Positions 26,826-35,163 of a stretch of DNA of 64,000 nucleotides are shown here, piece after piece. The position numbers and the translations under genes were made by a program. The stretch covers positions 1,308,001 to 1,372,000 of the forward strand of contig NZ_CP122960.1 of NCBI RefSeq assembly GCF_029854195.1. Reading direction: 5' to 3'. The notes beneath the pieces are model-generated. The model saw nothing but the letters and a program-made list of their open reading frames with translations, searched no databases and had not been told where the DNA came from. The stretch's first letter is position 1; every line of letters begins with the position of its first letter. Source of the DNA: Amylibacter sp. IMCC11727. Its GTDB lineage: Bacteria; Pseudomonadota; Alphaproteobacteria; Rhodobacterales; Rhodobacteraceae.

Positions 26826-27935
26826 ATGACTGACCCCATCGTTGATCCGACCCAAATTGTCACCGCCGAAATCCTCGTGCCGTGTGATGATATTCGTATT
26901 GAAATGCCCTATTTTCAAAAGGCGCTGGGCTTTCGTCTGGATAAGATATTCCCCGCAGATGATCCAGCGGTTGCCATTCTATCAGGGCACGGCGTGCGGC
27001 TGCGGCTGGATCGGGATGCAGATGCGGCCCCTGTGGCATTGCGCTTTGCCTGTACGGATCCGAGTCTTCTGGCCCAAGGTCAAACAGACTTCAAAACGCC
27101 TTCGGGCAACACAGTTATCGCATTTCAGCATAACCCGCCCGTGTTCCAACCAGAAACACAACATGCCTTTGCCGTGCGGCGCCTCGCGGACGAAGCCCCA
27201 TGGGTGATCGGGCGGGCAGGGATGCTTTATCGTGATTTGGTGCCAGATCGTCTGGGCGGTTCCATCATCGCCAGCCATATTCGCATCCCCGATGGTGGCC
27301 CTGTACCCGACATGGTGCATTACCACACGATTGGGTTTCAGCTGATCTATTGCTATCGCGGTTGGGTGCGGCTGGTATACGAAGATCAGGGGCCAGAGTT
27401 CATCCTGAATGCGGGCGATTGTGTCATTCAACCCCCAGAAATCCGCCACCGCGTGTTAGAAGCTTCCGACAACGTGGAAGTAGTGGAAATCGGCGTGCCC
27501 GCAGATCACGAAACCACCATTGAACACGACATGCAGCTGCCCAATGACACGGTGAACCCTGATCGCGTATTCTCGGGTCAGAAATTCGTGCGCCACCAAT
27601 TGAAAGACGCATCTTGGCACCCTTGGCGCATCGCGGGGTTCGATCACCGAGACACAGGCATTTGTGATGGAACACAAGGGGTCGCAAGCGTACAGGTGGC
27701 GCGGTTCAACGGCCAGATACCCAAACCCACACAGCACGACAGCGACATCCTGTTTACCTTCGTGCTCGAAGGGGAAATGACCCTTACGGGCCAAGGCGAC
27801 CCCCCTCGCAAACTTGCCCCAGGTGACGCATTTGTTGTGCCGCCCCATTTCACCACCACCTACAGCGAATGCTCGCCAGATTTGGAACTGCTCGAAGTAT
27901 CCCTCCCAGGGCGGTTTGAAACCGTCGAGGTGTAA
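26826..27935 (+). CDS. Cupin-domain protein with an N-terminal glyoxalase-like part
   Basis: A 369-residue protein. Residues about 8-95 look like a glyoxalase/VOC half-domain (ILVPCDDIRIEMPYFQKALG). Two cupin segments follow, one near residues 155-225 (HYHTIGFQLIYCYRGWVRL, GDCVIQPPEIRH) and one near 300-360 (VLEGEMTL, PGDAFVVPPHF). The ATG at 26826 is chosen because the family-like sequence starts there, though no good ribosome site is seen. Substrate and metal are unknown; a dioxygenase or isomerase would be typical. Confidence 0.75.
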   Translation: MTDPIVDPTQIVTAEILVPCDDIRIEMPYFQKALGFRLDKIFPADDPAVAILSGHGVRLRLDRDADAAPVALRFACTDPSLLAQGQTDFKTPSGNTVIAFQHNPPVFQPETQHAFAVRRLADEAPWVIGRAGMLYRDLVPDRLGGSIIASHIRIPDGGPVPDMVHYHTIGFQLIYCYRGWVRLVYEDQGPEFILNAGDCVIQPPEIRHRVLEASDNVEVVEIGVPADHETTIEHDMQLPNDTVNPDRVFSGQKFVRHQLKDASWHPWRIAGFDHRDTGICDGTQGVASVQVARFNGQIPKPTQHDSDILFTFVLEGEMTLTGQGDPPRKLAPGDAFVVPPHFTTTYSECSPDLELLEVSLPGRFETVEV

Positions 27936-27944
27936 AGCATGAGT

Positions 27945-27979
27945 TTTGTGATCACGTATTTTTTCGGCGTGATCACAAA
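27945..27979. repeat. Perfect inverted repeat downstream of the cupin gene
   Basis: TTTGTGATCACG and CGTGATCACAAA, 12 bp each, flank an 11-base loop. Each arm contains the palindrome GTGATCAC. There is no T-run after the stem, so it may be an operator or processing hairpin ahead of sdhC as readily as a terminator. Confidence 0.7.
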
Positions 27980-28105
27980 TGATGCAATTTCCAGAAAATC
28001 GCGACGATTTGCGCTTTTGTGATTGCAAAATATTACGCGTTTCTCTGGGCAGTGGCCCTATTTATTGGTACACAATCGCTGACAAGCTGACCAAAGAGGG
28101 ACCGT

Positions 28106-28492
28106 ATGGCAGATGTGAACCGCGGCAATCGCCCGCTCTCACCCCACCTATCGATCTATCGCATGGCGATAACGATGCTGGTGTCGATTATGAACAGGAT
28201 CACAGGTGCTGGTATGGCGCTGGCAGCGATCCTGATTGTGTGGTGGCTTATGGCCGCGGCGTCTGGGGCTGATTACTACGCCACAGTGAACGGCTTTCTC
28301 ACCTCTTGGTTTGGCCTTTTGATCCTTGTGGGCTCGCTCTGGGCGCTCTGGTTCCACTTCTTGGGTGGCTTGCGCCATTTGTTCATGGATTTCGGGCTCG
28401 GCTATGAAATCAAAACCGTAAACATGACCGGATGGATCGTGCTGATTGGCAGCTTCGTGCTGACCGCGCTCAGCCTGATCTGCATCGTTTAA
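28106..28492 (+). CDS. sdhC: Succinate dehydrogenase cytochrome b556 subunit
   Basis: A 128-residue membrane subunit of complex II with three hydrophobic helices. RPLSPHLSIYR and SIMNRITGAGMA near the N-terminus are the SdhC signature, and the HFLGGLRHLFMDF segment carries the haem-ligand histidine. It anchors SdhAB and passes electrons to ubiquinone. GAGGGA precedes the ATG, and sdhD starts 13 bases after its stop. Confidence 0.95.
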   Translation: MADVNRGNRPLSPHLSIYRMAITMLVSIMNRITGAGMALAAILIVWWLMAAASGADYYATVNGFLTSWFGLLILVGSLWALWFHFLGGLRHLFMDFGLGYEIKTVNMTGWIVLIGSFVLTALSLICIV

Positions 28493-28505
28493 GGGGACTT
28501 TAGAT

Positions 28506-28886
28506 ATGTCTTACAAAACTGACCTTGGTCGCGTTATGGGGCTCGGCTCCGCACGCGAAGGTGTACATGAGTGGTGGTCATCCCGCGTGTTGTCTGTGGC
28601 GCTTATCCCGCTAACCATCCTGTTCCTCTGCTTTGTGGCTCCACTGATTGGCGAAGATCACGCAACCGTAGTGGCTGCTTTTCAGAACCCATTCAAAGCC
28701 ATCGTTGTGATCCTGTTCCTGTTGATCGCGTTCAAACATCTGGCTGACGGGTTGAAAGAAATCATCGTGGACTATGTGCATGGGAAGGCAACTTTGCCGA
28801 TCCTGTTGGTGACAACACGTTTGACCTGTTATTTCTTCGGTGCCGCTGGTGCGTTTGCCGTTGCCAAAATCGCCTTTGCTGGCTGA
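28506..28886 (+). CDS. sdhD: Succinate dehydrogenase membrane anchor subunit
   Basis: A 126-residue protein with three hydrophobic helices, including GSAREGVHEWWSSRV at the start and HLADGLKEIIVDYVHG with the expected haem/quinone-side residues. It is the second anchor of complex II. AGGGG precedes the ATG and sdhA follows by 15 bases. Confidence 0.93.
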   Translation: MSYKTDLGRVMGLGSAREGVHEWWSSRVLSVALIPLTILFLCFVAPLIGEDHATVVAAFQNPFKAIVVILFLLIAFKHLADGLKEIIVDYVHGKATLPILLVTTRLTCYFFGAAGAFAVAKIAFAG

Positions 28887-28901
28887 TCGGAGACTGAATA
28901 A

Positions 28902-30707
28902 ATGTCCGCTTACGAATATGTAGATCACACTTATGATGTTGTTGTTGTCGGCGCTGGTGGCGCTGGGCTGCGTGCCACGCTTGGCATGGCCGAACAGGGT
29001 CTGAAAACCGCCTGTATCTCCAAGGTGTTCCCAACACGGTCTCACACTGTTGCGGCCCAAGGGGGCATCGCGGCGTCCCTGTCGAACATGGGTCCAGACA
29101 ATTGGCAATGGCACCTATATGACACGGTCAAAGGTTCCGATTGGCTCGGCGACACAGATGCGATGGAATATCTGGCGCGTGAAGCCCCAAAGGCGGTTTA
29201 CGAGCTTGATCACTACGGGGTGCCGTTTTCACGCACCGAAGAGGGCAAGATTTACCAACGCCCATTTGGCGGCCACACCACCGAATTTGGCGAAGGCCCG
29301 CCCGTACAACGCACCTGCGCCGCTGCAGACCGGACAGGTCACGCGATCCTGCACACGCTGTACGGCCAATCCCTGAAAAACAACGCGGAATTCTTTATCG
29401 AATACTTCGCGCTTGATCTGATCATGACCGACGATGGCGAATGCCAAGGTGTGATCTGCTGGAAACTCGACGACGGCACAATCCATCGGTTCAACGCAAA
29501 AATGGTTGTTCTGGCCACGGGTGGCTATGGCCGCGCCTATTTCAGCGCCACATCCGCGCACACCTGCACAGGTGACGGCGGAGGCATGGTGGCCCGTCAG
29601 GGCTTGCCGCTGCAAGACATGGAATTCGTGCAATTCCACCCCACAGGTATTTACGGCTCAGGCTGTTTGATTACCGAAGGGGCACGTGGGGAAGGGGGCT
29701 ATCTCACCAACTCCGAAGGCGAACGTTTCATGGAACGCTATGCGCCAACGTACAAAGACCTCGCATCCCGTGATGTTGTATCCCGCTGTATGACCATGGA
29801 AATCCGCGAAGGGCGCGGAATTGGGGCTGAAGGGGATCACATCCACCTGCACCTCAACCACCTGCCACCCGAAGCCTTGGCCGAACGTCTGCCTGGTATT
29901 TCCGAATCCGCGCGTATCTTTGCGGGTGTGGACGTGACCAAAGAGCCGATCCCTGTGCTGCCAACTGTGCATTACAATATGGGCGGCATTCCAACAAACT
30001 ATTGGGGCGAGGTGCTCGATCCAACGGCAAAAGACCACGACAAGATTTTCCCGGGCCTGATGGCTGTGGGCGAAGCAGGCTGTGCCTCCGTTCATGGGGC
30101 AAACCGTCTTGGCTCCAACTCGCTCATCGACCTTGTGGTGTTTGGCCGCGCAGCCGCGATCAAAGCGGGTGAAATCGTTGATCCAAAATCCGCAAACCGC
30201 GACCTGAACATGGCAAGCGTTGAGGCCGCGATGGATCGTTTTGATGCAACCCGCAACGCATCAGGCAGCACAACAACGGCTGACCTGCGCTTGGAAATGC
30301 AAAAAAACATGCAGGCAGATGCAGCAGTGTTCCGCACCGATAAAACGTTGGCAGAAGGCCTCGAAAAGATGAAAGGTGTTGCAGCCAAACTTGATGACAT
30401 CTCTGTCACAGACCGCTCCATGGTTTGGAACACAGACCTAATGGAAACGCTGGAACTGCAAAACCTGATGCCAAATGCGTTGGCCACCATTGCAGGGGCG
30501 GAAGCCCGCAAAGAAAGTCGTGGCGCACACGCACACGAAGATTACCCAGATCGCGACGATAAAAAGTGGCGCAAACACACGCTCGCTCGTGTGGATGGAA
30601 ACAAGGTAAAGCTGACGTACCGAGATGTTCACATCGATCCTCTGACCGCAGAAAAGGACGGCGGAATCGAGCTGAAAAAGATCGCACCAAAGGCACGTGT
30701 CTACTAA
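28902..30707 (+). CDS. sdhA: Succinate dehydrogenase flavoprotein subunit
   Basis: A 601-residue flavoprotein that oxidises succinate to fumarate. The FAD-binding VVVGAGGAGLRATLG, the covalent flavin histidine in RSHTVAAQGGI, the active-site HPTGIYG and the C-terminal R-rich capping region are all present. Length is typical. Unusually, sdhB does not follow directly: five extra genes are placed in between. Confidence 0.97.
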   Translation: MSAYEYVDHTYDVVVVGAGGAGLRATLGMAEQGLKTACISKVFPTRSHTVAAQGGIAASLSNMGPDNWQWHLYDTVKGSDWLGDTDAMEYLAREAPKAVYELDHYGVPFSRTEEGKIYQRPFGGHTTEFGEGPPVQRTCAAADRTGHAILHTLYGQSLKNNAEFFIEYFALDLIMTDDGECQGVICWKLDDGTIHRFNAKMVVLATGGYGRAYFSATSAHTCTGDGGGMVARQGLPLQDMEFVQFHPTGIYGSGCLITEGARGEGGYLTNSEGERFMERYAPTYKDLASRDVVSRCMTMEIREGRGIGAEGDHIHLHLNHLPPEALAERLPGISESARIFAGVDVTKEPIPVLPTVHYNMGGIPTNYWGEVLDPTAKDHDKIFPGLMAVGEAGCASVHGANRLGSNSLIDLVVFGRAAAIKAGEIVDPKSANRDLNMASVEAAMDRFDATRNASGSTTTADLRLEMQKNMQADAAVFRTDKTLAEGLEKMKGVAAKLDDISVTDRSMVWNTDLMETLELQNLMPNALATIAGAEARKESRGAHAHEDYPDRDDKKWRKHTLARVDGNKVKLTYRDVHIDPLTAEKDGGIELKKIAPKARVY

Positions 30708-30769
30708 TCGCGCTTGGTTCGCTAAGATAGGGTGAAACACACACGCTCAAGCGTGAGAAAGAAGGACAG

Positions 30770-31066
30770 ATGATTAAAAAATCGCTTACTTTTCTTGCCC
30801 TTGGCTTGGGTGTGTCCTTTGCAACGGCACCGCTTGCTGCGCAGAAAATCCCCGTTTCAGCGGCCATTGCACAATGCAAGGACCAGGCCAGATGGGACCA
30901 AAACGAAGTGATGGATGGCGGAACAGACCCCATCCAACATGCGCGTGGCAAATCCCATTTCCGCAGCTGTGTGTTTGCCAAGTCTGGTAAATACCCGCCC
31001 ACTGAACGCAAATCAGGCATTACCATATCTGGGTCCGCCCGCATCGGTATCGTTGTCAAAAAATAA
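30770..31066 (+). CDS. Small exported two-cysteine protein, paralogue A
   Basis: A 98-residue protein with a Sec signal peptide ending near LAAQ. The mature part has the pattern AIAQCKDQA, 30 residues, then FRSCVFAKSGKYP. The same pattern recurs in the next two genes, so this is a tandem family. GAAGGACAG precedes the ATG. Function is unknown; a periplasmic disulphide-stabilised protein is likely. Confidence 0.75.
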   Translation: MIKKSLTFLALGLGVSFATAPLAAQKIPVSAAIAQCKDQARWDQNEVMDGGTDPIQHARGKSHFRSCVFAKSGKYPPTERKSGITISGSARIGIVVKK

Positions 31067-31077
31067 GGAGCAGAAGA

Positions 31078-31371
31078 ATGAAATCATCTCGAATCCTAAA
31101 AGGCGCAGCAACGCTAACTTTGGCACTCGGTTTATTGCCCGTCGCGGTTGAGGCCCGAAATCAACTCACGTTGGACCAAGCCGTTCAAAAATGCACAGAT
31201 CGCGCCATTCAATATGGCCGCAAACCCTATGGGCCCTTCGCAGACAGCCCACCCGATTACAAAGTGCAAACACAGTACCGCGCCTGCGTGTATGCCAATT
31301 CTGGGCAATATCCCACGGCTAAGGTGAAATACCGCGATTCCATTCTGACTTTGCTGCGGGATGCGTTTTGA
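31078..31371 (+). CDS. Small exported two-cysteine protein, paralogue B
   Basis: A 97-residue protein with a signal peptide ending near VEARN. The mature part has AVQKCTDRAIQY, exactly 30 residues between cysteines, and YRACVYANSGQYP, matching paralogue A. AAGGAG precedes the ATG. Its stop overlaps the start of paralogue C (TGATG). Confidence 0.75.
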   Translation: MKSSRILKGAATLTLALGLLPVAVEARNQLTLDQAVQKCTDRAIQYGRKPYGPFADSPPDYKVQTQYRACVYANSGQYPTAKVKYRDSILTLLRDAF

Positions 31372-31664
31372 TGCGTGTTGCACTGGCACTCATCCCCTTG
31401 TCCGTCGGTCTGATGGCCTGCGAACCGCAGCCAACAGGAACCCCACGCATGTCCGCGGCCGAAGCGGAGGTGCATTGCACCCAACAGGCTGAACGATATG
31501 CAAACAAACCCTTGTTGATTGCGGATGAAAACGGGGTTGTGCAAGTGGGCCTACAAGCCGAACTGCCAGACAGCTTCATGGTCACCGACTTTTACAAACG
31601 GTGTTTCTTTGCCAACGCGAAACGGCGTCCCACATCCATCCCTAAATTGCCAGCATTTGGATAA
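31371..31664 (+). CDS. Small lipoprotein, paralogue C of the two-cysteine family
   Basis: A 97-residue protein whose signal peptide ends in the lipobox LMAC, so it should be lipid-anchored. The mature part has AEVHCTQQAERYANKP and, 41 residues after the first cysteine, FYKRCFFANAKRRP, a diverged version of paralogues A and B. Its ATG shares a base with the previous stop. Confidence 0.7.
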   Translation: MRVALALIPLSVGLMACEPQPTGTPRMSAAEAEVHCTQQAERYANKPLLIADENGVVQVGLQAELPDSFMVTDFYKRCFFANAKRRPTSIPKLPAFG

Positions 31665-31672
31665 AACACAGA

Positions 31673-32473
31673 ATGGCAAAGGCGGCGTACAAGAACATCA
31701 AAATCATTTGGCACATGGGGTTCCAGAAAACGGGAACCACCAGTTTCCAATCCATTCTGCGCCGCAATTACGACCAATTGAGCGAAGAAATTGCCGTGTT
31801 TCCCAAACGCAAATGGACCCGCGCGGTGCAAGAGGCAGGTTTGGCCTTTTGGGCTGACCCCAATGCCAAAACGAAAAAGGCGCTGGAACAGGCCGCACAA
31901 GACATTCGCGCGGTCATCCGTGATGCAGAACGCACCTGTGGTGTGGTGTCTGATGAAAACATCATCGGCCTTGAACTTTATGACGACAAAGGTGGCATGA
32001 TCGACATGGCCGCCGCCATTCTGCCCATTCTGGAAAAGGCCTGCGCACCCGCCACTTGTGAATTTGTGTTTTATACACGCGACTTTGATGGCTGGTTTAA
32101 AAGCGCCTATAATCAAGTGGTTAAACAGCTGCGTTGCCGTGCGGACTTTGACACTTGGGTGGCCAACGCCCCGTTTTCAACGGATTGGCAGGACCATCAC
32201 GAACGCCTTTCCAGCGTTGTTGAATCCGATGTGCATTTTCGCGATATGAAACAGGATGCAGCCGATGACTTGCCTATTGGCGGCTATATTCTCCAGCTCG
32301 CAGGATTTGACGATGAAACACTGCGCAACTTGAATAAACCCGTGGGCCGCAACGAAAGCCTGTCTCCGGGCGCGCTCGGTTTCATGCTCGAATTGAACCG
32401 CTCCCATATGCACGACAACGGTCTTGATATCGTGCGCCGCAAAATGCTCAAAAATCCGGACGCGTTCACATGA
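31673..32473 (+). CDS. Sulfotransferase-like protein
   Basis: A 266-residue protein. HMGFQKTGTTSFQSIL near residue 14 is the 5'-phosphosulfate-binding loop of PAPS-dependent sulfotransferases. A region with FYTRDFDGWFKSAYNQ near residue 130 fits the 3'-phosphate-binding R-x7-S-x-Y element. Acceptor unknown. It starts eight bases after paralogue C and overlaps the next gene by four bases, deep inside the sdh operon. Confidence 0.7.
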   Translation: MAKAAYKNIKIIWHMGFQKTGTTSFQSILRRNYDQLSEEIAVFPKRKWTRAVQEAGLAFWADPNAKTKKALEQAAQDIRAVIRDAERTCGVVSDENIIGLELYDDKGGMIDMAAAILPILEKACAPATCEFVFYTRDFDGWFKSAYNQVVKQLRCRADFDTWVANAPFSTDWQDHHERLSSVVESDVHFRDMKQDAADDLPIGGYILQLAGFDDETLRNLNKPVGRNESLSPGALGFMLELNRSHMHDNGLDIVRRKMLKNPDAFT

Positions 32474-32796
32474 TGGCCCCCAAAACACTCATCGCGGCGG
32501 CGCTTGTCCTCGTAACAGCCTCTTGTGACACCGCCCAAGAAGCCGTGACCAAAGGCACACGCGATACCGCCAAAACCGTGGTCAACCAAGTGGTTGAAAC
32601 GCGGTTTCCGGGCGTGAACGCTGCGCCCATCACAGACTGCATCATCGACAACGCATCGGTGAGTGAAATTCTGACCATTGCCAAAGCCTCGGTTGTTGGC
32701 ATTCAACAAGATACGGTCGATACTGTGGTCGGTATCAGCCAAAGACCTGAAACAGCGGCGTGCATCGCCAAAAACAGCCTGAAATTGCTGGGCTAA
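32470..32796 (+). CDS. Small lipoprotein upstream of sdhB
   Basis: A 108-residue protein. The signal peptide MMAPKTLIAAALVLVTASC ends in a lipobox cysteine. The mature part is alanine/threonine-rich with two more cysteines (ITDCIIDN, AACIAKN). It overlaps the sulfotransferase-like gene by four bases and sdhB begins 13 bases later. I do not recognise it; a link to complex II assembly is suggested only by position. Confidence 0.72.
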   Translation: MMAPKTLIAAALVLVTASCDTAQEAVTKGTRDTAKTVVNQVVETRFPGVNAAPITDCIIDNASVSEILTIAKASVVGIQQDTVDTVVGISQRPETAACIAKNSLKLLG

Positions 32797-32809
32797 AGGG
32801 AATAAAACT

Positions 32810-33589
32810 ATGGTAGAACTCGCACTTCCAAAGAACTCTCGCATGACTGTCGGGAAAACATGGCCCAAACCAGAAGGCGCGACAAACGTGCGCGTGTTCA
32901 AGATTTATCGCTTTAACCCTGATACGGGTGAAAACCCGCGCGTGGACACTTATCACGTGGATATGGACACCTGTGGCCCGATGGTTCTGGATGCGCTGAT
33001 CAAGATCAAAAACGAAATTGATCCAACACTCACCTTCCGCCGCTCCTGTCGCGAAGGCATTTGCGGATCGTGCGCCATGAACATCGACGGCATCAATACG
33101 CTGGCCTGTATCTACGGCATGGACGAAGTAAAGGGTGAGGTGAAAATCTATCCCCTGCCACACATGCCTGTGGTTAAGGACCTGATCCCAGACTTAACGC
33201 ATTTCTATGCCCAGCACGCCTCCATCATGCCGTGGCTTGAAACCAAAACCAACCGCCCGCAAAAAGAATGGCGTCAGTCGATTGAGGATCGCAAGAAGCT
33301 CGACGGTCTGTATGAATGCGTGATGTGTGCGTCCTGCTCCGCATCTTGCCCATCTTACTGGTGGAATGGTGACAAATACCTCGGCCCAGCGGCGCTCTTG
33401 CACGCTTACCGTTGGATCATCGATTCACGGGATGAAGCCACGGGCGAGCGTTTGGATGATCTGCACGATCCGTTCAAACTATACCGCTGTCACACCATCA
33501 TGAACTGCGCACAGACCTGCCCCAAGGGATTGAATCCTGCCAAAGCGATTGCAGAAATCAAGAAGATGATGGTCGAACGCACCATGTAA
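32810..33589 (+). CDS. sdhB: Succinate dehydrogenase iron-sulfur subunit
   Basis: A 259-residue subunit with three Fe-S clusters. The 2Fe-2S ligands lie in SCREGICGSCAMN and the following TLAC; the 4Fe-4S and 3Fe-4S ligands lie in CVMCASCSASCP and CAQTCPKG. It carries electrons from SdhA to the membrane anchors. AAAGGGA precedes the ATG and a clear terminator follows at 33609-33638. Confidence 0.97.
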   Translation: MVELALPKNSRMTVGKTWPKPEGATNVRVFKIYRFNPDTGENPRVDTYHVDMDTCGPMVLDALIKIKNEIDPTLTFRRSCREGICGSCAMNIDGINTLACIYGMDEVKGEVKIYPLPHMPVVKDLIPDLTHFYAQHASIMPWLETKTNRPQKEWRQSIEDRKKLDGLYECVMCASCSASCPSYWWNGDKYLGPAALLHAYRWIIDSRDEATGERLDDLHDPFKLYRCHTIMNCAQTCPKGLNPAKAIAEIKKMMVERTM

Positions 33590-33608
33590 GACGTTCAAAC
33601 GCAACGAT

Positions 33609-33638
33609 AAAAGGCGTCGCATCTGCGGCGCCTTTTTT
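33609..33638 (+). terminator. Terminator of the sdh operon
   Basis: AAAAGGCG and CGCCTTTT close a stem extended by GTCGC/GCGGC around an ATCT loop, followed by TTTTTT. Confidence 0.9.
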
Positions 33639-33640
33639 GT

Positions 33641-34417
33641 TTAAATACTGGTTTTTGCTGCCTCGGCCCATGACTGAACGGCGGCCTGATCGCTGCCACC
33701 GATCAGCAGATAAGCATATCCATCCGCTTTCCAACTCGCCGCAGCCAAACCGTTCATGGTTCGGGTTTCGACTGCTTCCTCTGTGGCGGAGTCCAATTTA
33801 ATCACACACAGCGCCATTGGTTCCCCTGCGCCATTCACATAGGCGATTTGGATCAGCGGTTTGCCGTTGTAACCCAAAACCTGCGCACGTTTAAAATCAA
33901 GCCCGTCAATGGCTTGTACGCCCGTCAGGTCTTGTCCCACAACATCTGACACATTGGCCAATTGGGCCTGCCCGCTGGCCGCATCTGGAGAGGCAATCGC
34001 CAAAGTCGTCGGCACATAAAGCGCCTGATAACTGGCCGCCGCTTGCATCCAACTCAATGGTTTTTCTTGTTTATCAATGGAATACCCGCCAAACGCACCA
34101 AGCCCAAAGGCAAAAACCACCGCAGCCGCAGCCGCCAAGCCACCCCAGCGCCGCGCAGGGGCCATGGCCACAATATTCGGTTCCACGGCAGGGTTGATCG
34201 TTGGAACATCGATTAACGGCATCGCAGGGGCTTGGTCCATAAATGCGTCGAGCCCAGACTTCAAAGCACCCATTGGGACATCAAGAGCCGCCAAACGATC
34301 GTTCAGCGCAGGGTCAGACCCGAGCGCCGTTTCAATCGCTTTGACCAGCGCATCATCCGCTTCGCCGTCTAAAAACGCCGTAAGGTCTTCGTCTGTGAAA
34401 TGCGGTGCATCTGTCAT
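33641..34417 (-). CDS. Anti-sigma factor, membrane-bound
   Basis: A 258-residue protein. Residues 1-50 (HFTDEDLTAFLDGEADD) resemble the N-terminal sigma-binding domain of anti-sigma factors but lack the zinc-binding H-x3-C-x2-C. One transmembrane helix lies near residue 90 (GGLAAAAAVVFAFGLGAFGG), so the C-terminal half should be periplasmic and sense an envelope signal. Its ATG overlaps the ECF sigma stop by four bases, and GGGAG precedes it. Confidence 0.85.
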   Translation of the reverse strand: MTDAPHFTDEDLTAFLDGEADDALVKAIETALGSDPALNDRLAALDVPMGALKSGLDAFMDQAPAMPLIDVPTINPAVEPNIVAMAPARRWGGLAAAAAVVFAFGLGAFGGYSIDKQEKPLSWMQAAASYQALYVPTTLAIASPDAASGQAQLANVSDVVGQDLTGVQAIDGLDFKRAQVLGYNGKPLIQIAYVNGAGEPMALCVIKLDSATEEAVETRTMNGLAAASWKADGYAYLLIGGSDQAAVQSWAEAAKTSI

Positions 34418-34935
34418 GTTTTCTCTCCCTCGATGTCCGAGGTTCGCGCTGCGATTGTCTTTCGGGCCGCGGCAAGACGGCTCATGATTGTGCCGATCGG
34501 AATCTCTAACATCTCCGCGGCTTCCTTGTAACTATACCCTTCAACATAAACCAACACCACGGTAACGCGCTGTGCTTCGGGAAGGGCCATCACAAAACGT
34601 AACACCTCAGCAGCCAAAATATTCGTTTCTGTGGACGGTTTTTCATCAATCAGGTCAAAATCTTCAACGGGAACCAAACCCCCACCGCGCCGCACGGCGT
34701 TTGCCCGTAAGTCGTTCAGCCATGTGCGCTGCGCAATCCGAAAAACCCAGCGGTCTAAATGGGTGCCCGCCTGAAATTGATCTGCCTTTTCAATGGCTTT
34801 GACCATAGCCGCTTGTGCCAAATCTCCCCCAGTATCGCGATTGCCGGCCAATGAAACGCAATAGCGCCAAAGGCGGGGATAAATTGCAGGCAGCCCATCG
34901 CGCACAGTTTTTTCATGGTCTGAAAGTCGAAGCAT
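34414..34935 (-). CDS. ECF RNA polymerase sigma factor
   Basis: A 173-residue extracytoplasmic-function sigma factor. Region 2 contains LDRWVFRIAQRTWLND and region 4 contains YKEAAEMLEIPIGTIMSRL with the helix-turn-helix. It is translationally coupled to the anti-sigma gene that follows, the usual arrangement. Autoregulation is likely but I could not identify a confident ECF promoter in the 228-bp divergent region. Confidence 0.92.
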   Translation of the reverse strand: MLRLSDHEKTVRDGLPAIYPRLWRYCVSLAGNRDTGGDLAQAAMVKAIEKADQFQAGTHLDRWVFRIAQRTWLNDLRANAVRRGGGLVPVEDFDLIDEKPSTETNILAAEVLRFVMALPEAQRVTVVLVYVEGYSYKEAAEMLEIPIGTIMSRLAAARKTIAARTSDIEGEKT

Positions 34936-35163
34936 CGAATAAAATTGTCCTTTGCAGTGTTAAAGGGTCGATGGTGCTTTGATGTAAAGCCGCGAAAAAG
35001 TGTATCAGAGGTTCAACTGTGCAGTTTTCGGGGTCTTTCCCCAAAAGTCAAAGCATCATCACCCGAATGTTATGGAAATTCATGCCGTTGCGTCCAAAAC
35101 CTCTGCAATGGCTGGTTTTTCCGTGCCCCTCGCGATAGCGTTTTGCAAATGTCGGAGGCACAG

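Noticed and set aside
34945..35163. Longer N-terminus of the FAD-binding dehydrogenase
   Set aside because: The extension has no domain, and GGAGG is ideally placed for the ATG at 35164.
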